A stretch of DNA of 64,000 nt, from NCBI RefSeq assembly GCF_014645895.1, contig NZ_BMMP01000019.1, positions 38,263 to 102,262 of the forward strand, read 5' to 3'. Of this stretch, positions 9,043 to 17,882 are shown one piece after another. A program made the translations under genes and the position numbers. Every line of letters starts with the position of its first letter. Within the stretch, counting starts at the first letter, position 1. Source of the DNA: Streptomyces daqingensis. Lineage in GTDB: Bacteria > Actinomycetota > Actinomycetes > Streptomycetales > Streptomycetaceae. The notes under the pieces are model-generated. The model made no database searches. It was not told the origin of the DNA and saw only the letters and a program-made list of their open reading frames with translations.

Positions 9043-9714
9043 TCAGGCCCCGCGCCCGGGCCCGGCCAGCTCGCCCTCCCAGCGCCGGTAGAGCTTGTGC
9101 GGCACGCCCGCCGCGTCCAGCGCACGACCCGCGACGAAGTCGACGAGCTGCTGCACGGTGCTGCCGCCCGCGTAGAACGCGGGCGACGCCGGCAGGACGA
9201 CGGCGCCCGCCTCGTCGAGCGAGACGAGGTGCTTCAGCGTCTGCCCGTTGAGCGGCGTCTCCCGTACTCCCACCACGAGGGGGCGCCGTTCCTTGAGGGT
9301 TACCGAGGCGGCGCGCTGCAGCAGGTCCTTGGAGAGGCCGAGCGATACGCCGGCGACGCAGGCCGTGCTGGCGGGCACGATCAGCATCCCGCGGACCGGG
9401 TACGACCCCGACGAGGGGCCCGCGGCGAGGTCGCCCGCAGGCCAGTGCCGTACAGCGCCGACGTCCGGATCGAACGCGTCCGGGGTGCCGTCCGCGCCGC
9501 GTGAGAGCCAGCGGTGCAGGTCCTCGTCGGCATGGCCGTCGCGGAAGGCGTGGCCCGTCTCGTCCAGGATCGTCAGCCGTGCCGCTCTGCTGACGATGAG
9601 GTCGACGTGCTCGCCGGCGTCCAGCAGCGCCCGGAGGACGGCGGCGGCGTACGGCGTTCCCGAGGCGCCGGACACCCCGACGACCCACGGGCGGCGATCG
9701 GTCGTTGCGGTCAC
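9043..9714 (-). CDS. UbiX-family flavin prenyltransferase
   Basis: UbiX makes prenylated FMN, the cofactor needed by the UbiD decarboxylase at 4396. The protein is about 223 aa from the GTG at 9714; the open frame reaches further upstream but the extension is Pro/Arg-rich and lacks family similarity. The N-terminal GVSGASGTPYA is the flavin-phosphate loop, and PASTACVAGVSLGLS with a downstream conserved Arg-rich strand fits the flavoprotein fold. It lies on the opposite strand to mqnP and mqnE, so the pathway is genomically clustered but split over several transcripts. Confidence 0.92.
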   Translation of the reverse strand: MTATTDRRPWVVGVSGASGTPYAAAVLRALLDAGEHVDLIVSRAARLTILDETGHAFRDGHADEDLHRWLSRGADGTPDAFDPDVGAVRHWPAGDLAAGPSSGSYPVRGMLIVPASTACVAGVSLGLSKDLLQRAASVTLKERRPLVVGVRETPLNGQTLKHLVSLDEAGAVVLPASPAFYAGGSTVQQLVDFVAGRALDAAGVPHKLYRRWEGELAGPGRGA

Positions 9715-10037
9715 GCCACCGAGCGTACGCGGGGCCGCCGCGGCCCCGGCCGCCGGGACGGACGGACGGGCACGGGCGGGCACGGTCCCGCGCCGTACGG
9801 GCCGCTGCGGCGGCCACGCCCCCGGCGGGAAGGCTCCGCAGCGGCACAGCGAGGGCCTCCGGAGGCCCTTGAGCAGAGGTGTCTGAGGGCGAGCGAGCCC
9901 CATGCCTTAGATTCGTTACCGGAGAATTCGCAGAACCACGCTTCCCTGCCGGGAGGACTTCCCCTGCCTCGGGCGGGAGGACGCGCCCCGCGGCGGCGAG
10001 GACAGTCCAGGCATTCGGCGACGGAAGGCACCAGGAC

Positions 10038-10493
10038 ATGGACGCGGTCGACAGGCAGCTCATTCAGGCCCTGCGTGAGAACGGCAGGGCCTCATACGCC
10101 GAGCTGGGCCGGCTCGTCGGCCTCTCCGGCCCCAGCGTCACCGACCGCATCAACCGTCTGGAAAGCGCGGGCGTGATCACCGGCTACCGCGCCACCGTCG
10201 ACGCCCGCTCGCTCGGCCTGGGCGTCACCGCCCTCATCGGCATCCAGCTCAGCGACGCGACGGATCACGAGGACGTGGCGGGCCGCCTGCGGAGCCTCAC
10301 CGAGGTCGAGGACTGCTGGTTCATCGCGGGCGACGACTCGTTCATGCTCAAGGTGCGCGCCTCCGACGTCGACGCCCTGGAGACGCTCATCCAGAGGCTG
10401 TCGGGCACGAAGGGCGTCTCGAGGACGCGTACGACCGTCGTCCTGTCCACGAAGTGGGAGAACCGGGTCGGCGAACTGCCCCAGGAGGTGTGA
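10038..10493 (+). CDS. Lrp/AsnC-family transcriptional regulator
   Basis: A 151-aa regulator with an N-terminal helix-turn-helix (about residues 5-55; LSGPSVTDRINRLESAG is the recognition region) and a C-terminal RAM/ligand-binding domain of alternating strands and helices. ATG 10038 is chosen because the domain begins at once there; an in-frame extension to 9879 has no family similarity. It precedes mqnE by 85 bp and may control the menaquinone genes, but no operator is obvious. Confidence 0.92.
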   Translation: MDAVDRQLIQALRENGRASYAELGRLVGLSGPSVTDRINRLESAGVITGYRATVDARSLGLGVTALIGIQLSDATDHEDVAGRLRSLTEVEDCWFIAGDDSFMLKVRASDVDALETLIQRLSGTKGVSRTRTTVVLSTKWENRVGELPQEV

Positions 10494-10578
10494 GCGCGGC
10501 AGACCGGCCGATCGGTCCGCGCCCTCGGGGAGTAGGCTCCAGAAGGCGCTCGAAGCACACATCCGAGGAGGGCGACGC

Positions 10579-11745
10579 ATGGACGCTGGGCTCAAGCGCG
10601 AGCTGGAGGAGAAGGTCCGCGCAGGTGAACGGCTTACGCGTGAGGACGGCCTGGCCCTCTACGACAGCGACGACCTGGCATGGCTCGGCGGTCTCGCCCA
10701 CGAGGTGCGAACGCGGAAGAACGGCAACGTCGTTCACTTCAACATCAACCGCCACCTCAACATGACGAACGTGTGCACGGCCTCGTGCGCGTACTGCTCC
10801 TTCCAGCGCAAGCCCGGTGAGAAGGACGCGTACACGATGCGCATCGAGGAGGCGGTGAAGCTCGCCAAGGCGATGGAGGGCGAGAACCTCACCGAGCTGC
10901 ACATCGTCAACGGCCTCCACCCGACGCTGCCGTGGCGCTACTACCCGCGGTCGCTCAGCGCCCTCAAGGAGGCGCTGCCGGACACCGTGTCGCTGAAGGC
11001 GTTCACGGCCACCGAGATCCAGCACTTCGAGAAGATCTCCGGGCTGGACGCGAGCGAGATCCTCGACATCCTCATCGAGTCCGGCCTCGAGTCGCTGACG
11101 GGCGGCGGCGCCGAGATCTTCGACTGGGAGGTCCGCCAGCACATCGTCGACCACGACACCCACTGGGAGGACTGGTCGCGCATCCACCGGCTCGCGCACC
11201 AGAAGGGTCTGAAGACCCCGAGCACGATGCTGTACGGCCACATCGAGGAGCGCAGGCACCGCGTCGACCACGTCCTGCGGCTGCGTGAACTGCAGGACGA
11301 GACGGGCGGGTTCCAGGTCTTCATCCCGCTGCGCTACCAGCACGACTTCGTCGACATGCAGGACGGCAAGGTCCGCAACAGGCTCCAGGCGCGCACCACG
11401 ATGGCGTCCGGCGCGGAGGCACTGAAGACGTTCGCGGTCTCGCGGCTGCTGTTCGACAACGTGCCGCACGTGAAGGTCTTCTGGGTGATGCACGGCGTGC
11501 AGACCGCCCAGCTCGCACTGCAGCACGGCGCGGACGACATGGACGGCTCCGTCGTCGAGTACAAGATCACGCACGACGCCGACAACTACGGGACGCCCGA
11601 CAAGCTGACCCGCGAGGACCTGCTGGAGCTCATCCGGGACGCCGGCTTCCAGCCCGTCGAGCGCAACACCCGGTACGAGATCCTGCGCGAGTACGACGGG
11701 CCGGACCCGGAGCGCCGCGAGTCGCCGCAGCCGATGCGGATCTGA
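10579..11745 (+). CDS. mqnE: Aminofutalosine synthase MqnE (radical SAM)
   Basis: MqnE is the radical SAM enzyme that converts 3-[(1-carboxyvinyl)oxy]benzoate to aminofutalosine. The 388-aa protein has the CX3CX2C cluster motif at C66, C70 and C73, the preceding HFNINRHLN strand typical of the MqnC/MqnE/CofH group, and a full-length TIM-barrel. Length agrees with the family. ATG 10579 is preceded by GAGGAGGGCG. Together with the UbiD, MqnP and UbiX genes it shows that this organism makes menaquinone by the futalosine rather than the Men pathway. Confidence 0.95.
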   Translation: MDAGLKRELEEKVRAGERLTREDGLALYDSDDLAWLGGLAHEVRTRKNGNVVHFNINRHLNMTNVCTASCAYCSFQRKPGEKDAYTMRIEEAVKLAKAMEGENLTELHIVNGLHPTLPWRYYPRSLSALKEALPDTVSLKAFTATEIQHFEKISGLDASEILDILIESGLESLTGGGAEIFDWEVRQHIVDHDTHWEDWSRIHRLAHQKGLKTPSTMLYGHIEERRHRVDHVLRLRELQDETGGFQVFIPLRYQHDFVDMQDGKVRNRLQARTTMASGAEALKTFAVSRLLFDNVPHVKVFWVMHGVQTAQLALQHGADDMDGSVVEYKITHDADNYGTPDKLTREDLLELIRDAGFQPVERNTRYEILREYDGPDPERRESPQPMRI

Positions 11746-11793
11746 GCCCGAACGGCCGGGTGGCCGGCGCGGGCCCCGGGGTACCCGGGGCCC

Positions 11794-12480
11794 ATGCCAG
11801 CCACTGACGGAGCTGCCGGCCGGGACAGAGGGCCGGAGGACGACTACACCGCCGAGCCCTTCCTGCCGGACGGCGAAGCCGGACTCGCCGCTCTGCGCGA
11901 GGCAGCCGCCGGATGCCGCGGCTGCCCGTTGCACGTGGACGCGACGCAGACGGTGTTCGGCAGCGGTGACGCCGGTGCACGCGTGATGCTCCTCGGGGAG
12001 CAGCCCGGCGATCAGGAGGACAAGCGGGGCGAGCCCTTCGTGGGCCCTGCGGGCCGGATCCTCGACGAGGCGCTGGAGGAGGCCGGGATCGACCCGGCGC
12101 AGTCCTACGTCACCAACGCGGTGAAGCACTTCAAGTTCGGCTACGCGTCCGGCGGGCGCGGCAAGCGCCGCATCCACAAGGCGCCCGGCCTGCGGGAGAT
12201 CACGGCGTGCGGCCCCTGGCTCCGCGCCGAACTCGCCCTCGTACGGCCGGAAGTGATCGTCGTCCTGGGCGCGACGGCGGGAAAGGCGCTGTTCGGTTCC
12301 TCGTTCAGAGTCACCAGGGAACGCGGATCGCTGATCGAGCAGGACGTGCACGGGCGGCACGAGCGGGTGGTCGCGACCATCCATCCGTCCGCCGTGCTGC
12401 GCGCCGACGACCGGGAGGCCGTCCGGGCCGGGCTGGTCTCCGACCTCGAGGTGGCCGCCGGCGCGCTGCGCACGTCCTGA
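11794..12480 (+). CDS. udgX: UdgX-type uracil-DNA glycosylase / covalent uracil-DNA binding protein
   Basis: The 228-aa protein belongs to the family-4-like uracil-DNA glycosylases. Motif GEQPGDQED occupies residues 68-76, and the signature loop KRRIH lies at 124-128. In mycobacterial UdgX the His of this loop forms a covalent bond with the abasic sugar after uracil excision; H128 would be the equivalent. Cys41, Cys44 and Cys139 are candidate Fe-S cluster ligands. HPSAVLR near residue 187 is the usual C-terminal motif. It follows mqnE after about 50 bp, perhaps in one transcript, though the functions are unrelated. Confidence 0.9.
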   Translation: MPATDGAAGRDRGPEDDYTAEPFLPDGEAGLAALREAAAGCRGCPLHVDATQTVFGSGDAGARVMLLGEQPGDQEDKRGEPFVGPAGRILDEALEEAGIDPAQSYVTNAVKHFKFGYASGGRGKRRIHKAPGLREITACGPWLRAELALVRPEVIVVLGATAGKALFGSSFRVTRERGSLIEQDVHGRHERVVATIHPSAVLRADDREAVRAGLVSDLEVAAGALRTS

Positions 12481-12499
12481 AGCGAAGCCTTTTTCAAGG

Positions 12500-12529
12500 G
12501 CCCCTGATCAGGGACTTCTGATCAGGGGC
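12500..12529. terminator. Inverted-repeat terminator between convergent genes
   Basis: Twelve-bp perfect arms (GCCCCTGATCAG at 12500-12511 and its complement at 12518-12529) enclose a 6-nt loop. The hairpin lies between the stops of the convergent udgX and FAD-oxidoreductase genes and can serve both strands. Confidence 0.8.
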
Positions 12530-12550
12530 TCCCGAAAGCGACTGGACGGA

Positions 12551-13843
12551 TCAGCGCTGTCCCGCCTGCCCCGCCAACTGCCCTTCCGCGCCGCGGTGCT
12601 GCTCGACGGTGCGGGCGCGCGCCGCGTGCGGGACGGTCGCCAGCCGCGGTGCCGCCAGCCGCCGCTGCACGCCCTGCACGAGCCGCGAGGCGGTGAACGT
12701 GGCGCCGTAGACGAAACGCATCGAGGGGCCGTACGCGGGTGCCGTGAGCAGCCCGGCGAAGAACAGGCCGGGATGTGAGGACTCGAAGCGGGCGTTCAGC
12801 TCCGGAGCGTCACTGCTGCCGACGCGGTGCAGGATCGCGCGCACGGAGTCGTCGAGCATCGACAGCCGGGCGAGCCGGGGGGCGAAACCGGTCGCCGCGA
12901 CGACGTGGTCCGTCTCGACGGTGCGCACGATGCCGTCGGTGGACTCCAGCCGCAGTCGCACCTGGTCGCGCACCAGCTCGGCGGCTGTCAGGCGGCTGCT
13001 GAGCAGGACCGGCACCGCGAACTCGAAGCGGTCGCGCAGCCACCAGGCGCCCGCGGGCCCGAGCGCCGTGCGGGCGATGTGCACGCGCAGTCCCGCCGGC
13101 AGCTTCCGCACCGCCCACGGGATCTCCGACCACGCCCAGCTCGGCCAGCCCGTGCCCAGCCCGCAGTGCGGGTCGCGGATCGCCTTGAACAGGGAGCGCT
13201 CCAGCGGCTGCGGCGGTGTGTTCCAGTTGATGCGGTCCGCGCGTGCCACGACGCGTACGTGGGCGCCCTCCTCGGCGAGCAGCGCCGCGGACTCCAGCGC
13301 CGCCTGCCCGGCGCCGACCACTGTGACGTCCTTGCCCTTGAAGCGGGACAGGTCGCGGTGGTGGCTGCTGTGGGAGACGAACTCGGCGGGCAGCTTGCGC
13401 AGCGGTCCCGGCTTGTGCACGAAGGGCATGACGCCGACCGCCAGCGCCACGGTGCGCGAGACGAGCACCTCGCCCTCGGCTGTCTCGACGCGGAAACCGC
13501 GAGCGCACGGCACGACGGAGGTGACTGTCTGCTCGTCCGCGGGCGGAGCCGCCCGTTTGCCGAACCACTGCCCGTACTCGGTGAACGTGCCGATGGGCAG
13601 GGGCCGTCCGTGCTCGACGGTGATGCCGCGTGCGGCGCAGTACGCGGCCAGCGTGTGAGTACCGGCGGGGTCGGAGAGGTTGGAGGACCACGGCTCGGAC
13701 TTGAGGAACATGCCCTGCGGCATGTGGTCGCGCCACGAGGCCATGGGCCTGCCGAGGACGCGCAGATTGAGTCCGGAGGCGGCGGCGTGCGAGGCGATGG
13801 AGAGGCCGTAGGGCCCTGCGCCCACCACTACGAGGTCGTACAT
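12551..13843 (-). CDS. FAD/NAD(P)-binding oxidoreductase (flavin monooxygenase-like)
   Basis: A 430-aa flavoprotein. The FAD-binding GxGxxG is GAGPYG at residues 8-13, and the second dinucleotide site is GAGQAALES at 177-185. The layout resembles flavin-dependent N-hydroxylating or FMO-like monooxygenases (SidA/lysine N-monooxygenase group); the last 50 residues are Ala/Arg-rich and variable. Its start overlaps the 3' end of the ATP-grasp gene by 16 nt, so they form one operon. In that setting it may oxidise the product, or prepare the substrate, of the ligase. No substrate can be named. Confidence 0.82.
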   Translation of the reverse strand: MYDLVVVGAGPYGLSIASHAAASGLNLRVLGRPMASWRDHMPQGMFLKSEPWSSNLSDPAGTHTLAAYCAARGITVEHGRPLPIGTFTEYGQWFGKRAAPPADEQTVTSVVPCARGFRVETAEGEVLVSRTVALAVGVMPFVHKPGPLRKLPAEFVSHSSHHRDLSRFKGKDVTVVGAGQAALESAALLAEEGAHVRVVARADRINWNTPPQPLERSLFKAIRDPHCGLGTGWPSWAWSEIPWAVRKLPAGLRVHIARTALGPAGAWWLRDRFEFAVPVLLSSRLTAAELVRDQVRLRLESTDGIVRTVETDHVVAATGFAPRLARLSMLDDSVRAILHRVGSSDAPELNARFESSHPGLFFAGLLTAPAYGPSMRFVYGATFTASRLVQGVQRRLAAPRLATVPHAARARTVEQHRGAEGQLAGQAGQR

Positions 13844-15234
13844 GCGTTTCCTTCTCTCTGATCATTCACTGATCGCTCATCACGAGGGGTGCGGAACCGC
13901 GGCGCCGGAGGCAGCGCCGCCGCAGCGGACGACGGCAGCTTCGACAGCCGGCGCCGGACGCCCCGCCCGACCTTCGACATGCAGCGGACGAACCACGCCG
14001 CCCCCATGGCGAAGAACGGGCGGGGGTCGTCGAGGGAGAACCAGGCGCCCTCCACCCGGCCGCGCCGTTCCCGCACCCCGTGCTCCCGGGCGTCACCGCG
14101 GCCGCGTCCGCGGCCGGAGGCGCGGCCGGGAGCACGCCAAGAGCCCCGGTCCCGGTCACCGGTCCGCAGCCCGAGGGAGGCGGTGGTGGCCAGCGCGGAC
14201 AGCAGGGCGTAGTTCTCCGCGACGAACACCCGGCCCGGCCTGCCGCGTTGAGCGGGCACGGCACGCCCGGTGAGGTGCAGGTGCTGTGCGCGTACGACGT
14301 CCGTCCCGGCAACGTCGGTGAACAGCCGGAACTGGGCTCCGGGGCGGGGGTTGAAGTCCAGCAGGTGGTAGGTGCCCGTCAGCGGGTCGAGTCTGAAGTC
14401 GAGGTCGAGGATGCCGCGGTAGTCGACCTCGGCGGCGAGCCGCGACGCCGCTTCCTCCACCTCCCGGTTGGCGAGCCAGGTGCCGACGGCGGTCAGGCCC
14501 GTGCGAGGCGGCCACGACATCTCCTTGCGGCCCGCGCCTCCGGCGAGGAAGCGGCCGTGCTCGGCCGCGTAGCCGTGGAAGAACCAGTCCGTCCCCCGGC
14601 CGCCCGGGAGGCGCTGCTGCAGCAGCAGCCGGCTGCCCGCCTGGGCGCTGCGCTCGAACAGCGCGCTCGCGTCGTCGGGCGTCCTCACGAGAGTGGTGCT
14701 GCGCATGCCCTCCGGGAGCAGCCACGGGCGGCTCCACTTGGCCACCACCGGGAGCCCGAGTGCGACGGCCTGACCGGCCGCGTCGACGGCGCTGCGCGGC
14801 GTGACCGTCGTGGGGTGGGCGATGCCCGCCTGCTCGCACAGCAGGGAGAGTTCGGCCTTGTCGGCGACGCGCGCGGGCAGCTCCGGCGAGATTCCGGGCA
14901 GCATGTAACGGCCCGTCAGGCGGGGTGTGAGTGCCGCGACGGCGAGTGCGCTGCGGTCGTCCAGCGCGATGAGCACGGCGGGCCTGCCGATGGAATCGGA
15001 GATCCGCAGGAGCGCCGGTTCGAGCCCCCTTTTCGTGGTGCTTCCCGGCGGCAGCGTGTGCACGCGGTGCAGGAATCGGCTGCTTCCCAGCGGCCCTTGT
15101 GCGGAATCCAGCGCGACATGGACCTTGATCCCCGTGCGACCGAGCGATCTGACAGCCCCCAGCGTTCCGTGGTGGAACGGATTGGGATCGAGCCGGAGCA
15201 AAAGGACGGGGACTTCCGTGTCGAAGGTCGGCAT
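13828..15234 (-). CDS. ATP-grasp carboxylate-amine ligase-like protein
   Basis: The 468-aa protein has an N-terminal pre-ATP-grasp domain, then a central ATP-grasp with LPVVAKWSRPW (ATP-binding Lys) and a C-terminal metal-binding stretch in which D-x-N-P-R-P-G supplies the Asp/Asn ligands. ATP-grasp enzymes join a carboxylate to an amine or alcohol through an acyl-phosphate. The last ~90 residues are Arg/Gly/Ser-rich and may be a poorly conserved tail. It is divergent from the GH26 lipoprotein and operonic with the flavoprotein. A role in decorating the neighbouring exopolysaccharide is an inference from location only. Confidence 0.82.
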   Translation of the reverse strand: MPTFDTEVPVLLLRLDPNPFHHGTLGAVRSLGRTGIKVHVALDSAQGPLGSSRFLHRVHTLPPGSTTKRGLEPALLRISDSIGRPAVLIALDDRSALAVAALTPRLTGRYMLPGISPELPARVADKAELSLLCEQAGIAHPTTVTPRSAVDAAGQAVALGLPVVAKWSRPWLLPEGMRSTTLVRTPDDASALFERSAQAGSRLLLQQRLPGGRGTDWFFHGYAAEHGRFLAGGAGRKEMSWPPRTGLTAVGTWLANREVEEAASRLAAEVDYRGILDLDFRLDPLTGTYHLLDFNPRPGAQFRLFTDVAGTDVVRAQHLHLTGRAVPAQRGRPGRVFVAENYALLSALATTASLGLRTGDRDRGSWRAPGRASGRGRGRGDAREHGVRERRGRVEGAWFSLDDPRPFFAMGAAWFVRCMSKVGRGVRRRLSKLPSSAAAALPPAPRFRTPRDERSVNDQREGNACTTS

Positions 15235-15378
15235 GGGTATGTCCTTGCGTCATGAATGGGGCGAACAGGGAGAAAATCTCTCCATTGGGATATCAGATCG
15301 CACTACGCCGTTCCGGAGGGTGAGGTCTGAAATGCGTGTTTCGCGACGCGCCGACGTCGCCGACGGATCGGAGGAACG

Positions 15379-16605
15379 ATGGGGAGCCCCAAGCGCCGCA
15401 GAGTCAAAGGGGTTTGCGGCGTCATCGCCGGAGCGGGGCTCTTGGCCTCCTGTAGCGTCATTCCTGTGGGATTGCCTGAATTTGAACCGCAGTCGTTCAT
15501 GCGTGGCGCCGCACAGCCCGTCGGCAGCACCGAGTCAAAGAAGCGCGAGCCCGCCACGGCGCCGTCACCCTCCACGGAACCGGTGCCGATGGTGGGCGCC
15601 TTCCTCCGGTCCGACGAGCGGGGCGTACGCGCGATCGACGGCTTGCAGCGCTGGCTGGGCGGCACGGACCTGCGCGTCGGGCACACCTACCTGCCCGGTG
15701 ACCTGTGGTCCAACATCGAGGGCCGGCCCCGCTTCCTCGCGCCGTGGGCGCGGTGGCGCAACGCCGAGCGGGACCGCATGTTCGTGCTCAACGTGCCGAT
15801 GCTGGAGCGGAACGAGGAGCGGCTCTCCGACGGCGAGGTGCGCGGGCTGCTCCGCGCGGGAGCGTCCGGACGGTTCGACTCGCACTACAGGACGCTCGCC
15901 GAGCGGCTGGTGCGGATGGACCTGCAGGACACGGTCGTCGTGCTCGGCTGGGAGATGAACGGCACGACGTACAGCCACCGTTGCCGCCCCGAACCGCAGG
16001 CGTGGAAGCGGTACTGGCAGCGCATCGTGCGGACGATGCGCTCCGTCGAGGGGCAGAAGTTCAAGTTCGACTTCACCCCGAGCCGCGGCCGGGACGCGAT
16101 CCCCTGGCCGGAGTGCTACCCGGGCGACGACGTCGTCGACATCATCGGCATGGACACGTACGACCAGCCCGAAGGGGCGCCGTTCGAGACGCACGTGCAC
16201 GAGGCGTACGGGCTGCAGGCGCAGGTGGACTTCGCCGCAGAACACGGCAAGGAGATCTCGTATCCGGAATGGGGCCTCTTCCGCAACGGCGACAACCCCG
16301 AGTACATGAACCGGATGATCGACTGGTTCGAGCGGCACAAGCCCCTCTACCAGACGATCACCGACTACTGCCCGCACGGCGTGTGGCAGTGCTCGCACAA
16401 CCCGGACTCGGCGGAGACGTACCGCGGGGCCTTCTTCGGACGTCCCGAGAACGGACAGGCACCCGCTCCGGCACCGGAGCCGGAGCGGCCCGCGGAGCCC
16501 GCCCCGTCCGACCGCCCGACGCGGAAGCCGCTGTTCGACAAGTGCTTCAGGGGCAACGACATCTGCGTCCGGATCGACAACAACCTGCCCGACTGGATCG
16601 GCTGA
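15379..16605 (+). CDS. GH26-like glycoside hydrolase lipoprotein
   Basis: A 408-aa exported lipoprotein: basic n-region, short hydrophobic segment and lipobox LLASC with Cys25. The catalytic domain (about 70-350) matches glycoside hydrolase family 26 (beta-mannanase type): acid/base Glu192 in GWEMNG and nucleophile Glu297 in SYPEWG. A Pro/Ala-rich linker (about 355-385) leads to a short Cys-containing tail ending in DWIG. It stands at the edge of an exopolysaccharide operon, so it may trim or release the polymer rather than degrade external mannan. A strong hairpin terminator follows. Confidence 0.85.
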   Translation: MGSPKRRRVKGVCGVIAGAGLLASCSVIPVGLPEFEPQSFMRGAAQPVGSTESKKREPATAPSPSTEPVPMVGAFLRSDERGVRAIDGLQRWLGGTDLRVGHTYLPGDLWSNIEGRPRFLAPWARWRNAERDRMFVLNVPMLERNEERLSDGEVRGLLRAGASGRFDSHYRTLAERLVRMDLQDTVVVLGWEMNGTTYSHRCRPEPQAWKRYWQRIVRTMRSVEGQKFKFDFTPSRGRDAIPWPECYPGDDVVDIIGMDTYDQPEGAPFETHVHEAYGLQAQVDFAAEHGKEISYPEWGLFRNGDNPEYMNRMIDWFERHKPLYQTITDYCPHGVWQCSHNPDSAETYRGAFFGRPENGQAPAPAPEPERPAEPAPSDRPTRKPLFDKCFRGNDICVRIDNNLPDWIG

Positions 16606-16613
16606 CCCCCCCC

Positions 16614-16643
16614 CGGACGGCGGGGTTCTCACCCCGCCGTCCG
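16614..16643. terminator. Bidirectional hairpin terminator
   Basis: Perfect 13-bp arms (16614-16626 and 16631-16643) enclose the loop TCTC. It serves the GH26 gene on the plus strand and the minus-strand operon end; the stop codon of the acyltransferase gene lies inside the hairpin. Confidence 0.85.
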
Positions 16644-17882
16644 CCGGGCTCCCCCTTCAGCCGGACGCCCGTTCCCGGACCGCTGCCCCGCGGTCCGCGT
16701 CCGCCACATCCATCCGCCTCCCCCCGCGTACTGCCGGACCAGTTCGGCGGCGAGGGACCGTCCGAGGATCTGCGCCGTGTGCAGCGCCAGGCCCGGCGCC
16801 ATCTCGCGGCGGGCGAGAACGAACCGCTGGTTCGGCACGGGGTGCGGCTGCCAGCGCAGCTTGTGGGGTTCCGTGCCGCGCAGCAGGCTCAGCGTTCCGC
16901 GGCCGCTGCTCTCCGCGAACGCCGCGTCGTGCCGCAGCAGCATCGTGGTGATGTCGAGCCTCGCGGCGCGCAGACGGGGGTGGGCGCCGTAGAGGTAGCC
17001 GCAGACCATGTCTTCGGAGCTCAGGCTGATGTCCGAGGCGACGGTCTCGCCGCCGATGCGGTATTCGGTCAGCACGGCATCGCCGCTCGCCACCAACTTC
17101 CGCACAGTGCGCTGCAGATGGGCGCGGAAGCGGGGGAGCAGGTGCTCCGGCGTCACTCCGCGGCCCTCCCACTGCAGTTCGTGCAGTCTCAGCATCGTCC
17201 GTACCGCGGCGGTCGCCTCCGCGGGACCCACCAGGTGCTCGGTGACACCCGCCTTGTCGATCTTGCGCAGCTTCTGCCGGGTGCGCTTGGCGCTGGGTGC
17301 CGGCAGCCGCTCCAGCATCGTGTCCATGGACACGCCCGGCAGCTCCAGGCACACCGAGTCCCGGAACTTCCGGCGCGGGCCCGCCCACGCGTCGTAGAGC
17401 CGCTCGGCAGCAGCACCGGGACGCACCTCGCGGAGGTCCACCACCGCGCCCCGTGCCACCCGGTGCAGCGCTCTCGCCAGGGCCGGGGCGGCATCGGGGT
17501 CGCCGTCGTCCAGCAGCACGTCCGAGAAGTCGGTGATGCCGCCGCCGAGGGCGACCAGCGTGGGCAGGGGGGTGTACGTGAGCATCATCGGTGCGGCGCC
17601 GACGAGTTCGCCGCTCCTGCTGACCAGCACGACGCGGAGCCGGCCCGGGAGGCCGTAGGAGAGCCACCACGAGTGCAGCCACGCGTGGCTCTGGAACGGG
17701 GTGGAGGACCTGCTGCGGCGGCGCAGGCCGTCCCACTGTCCGGCGAGTTCGCCAAACACTTCGGGATCGCGGACGAGCCTCGCGGACGTCGCCGTTCCCT
17801 CAGGGGCGGCCGGGGCCTTCGCGGAGGCGGGCGCCGCCGTGGCGGTGCCCGCGCTCGCGGGTGTCCGGACGGCGGTGCTCAT
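16629..17882 (-). CDS. FemAB/CelD-like GNAT acyltransferase
   Basis: A 417-aa protein of the CelD/BioF2-like acetyltransferase group (GNAT fold, FemAB-related), common in polysaccharide clusters, where it N- or O-acylates sugars. Typical features are PFQSHAWLHSWW near residue 60 and a central basic stretch KRTRQKLRKI followed by the second GNAT-like domain with the SLLRGTEPHKLRW segment. The N-terminus (about 1-35) is Ala/Thr/Pro-rich. Its ATG overlaps the Wzz-like gene stop by 4 nt. It is the last gene of the minus-strand exopolysaccharide operon. Confidence 0.82.
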   Translation of the reverse strand: MSTAVRTPASAGTATAAPASAKAPAAPEGTATSARLVRDPEVFGELAGQWDGLRRRSRSSTPFQSHAWLHSWWLSYGLPGRLRVVLVSRSGELVGAAPMMLTYTPLPTLVALGGGITDFSDVLLDDGDPDAAPALARALHRVARGAVVDLREVRPGAAAERLYDAWAGPRRKFRDSVCLELPGVSMDTMLERLPAPSAKRTRQKLRKIDKAGVTEHLVGPAEATAAVRTMLRLHELQWEGRGVTPEHLLPRFRAHLQRTVRKLVASGDAVLTEYRIGGETVASDISLSSEDMVCGYLYGAHPRLRAARLDITTMLLRHDAAFAESSGRGTLSLLRGTEPHKLRWQPHPVPNQRFVLARREMAPGLALHTAQILGRSLAAELVRQYAGGGGWMWRTRTAGQRSGNGRPAEGGARRTAG

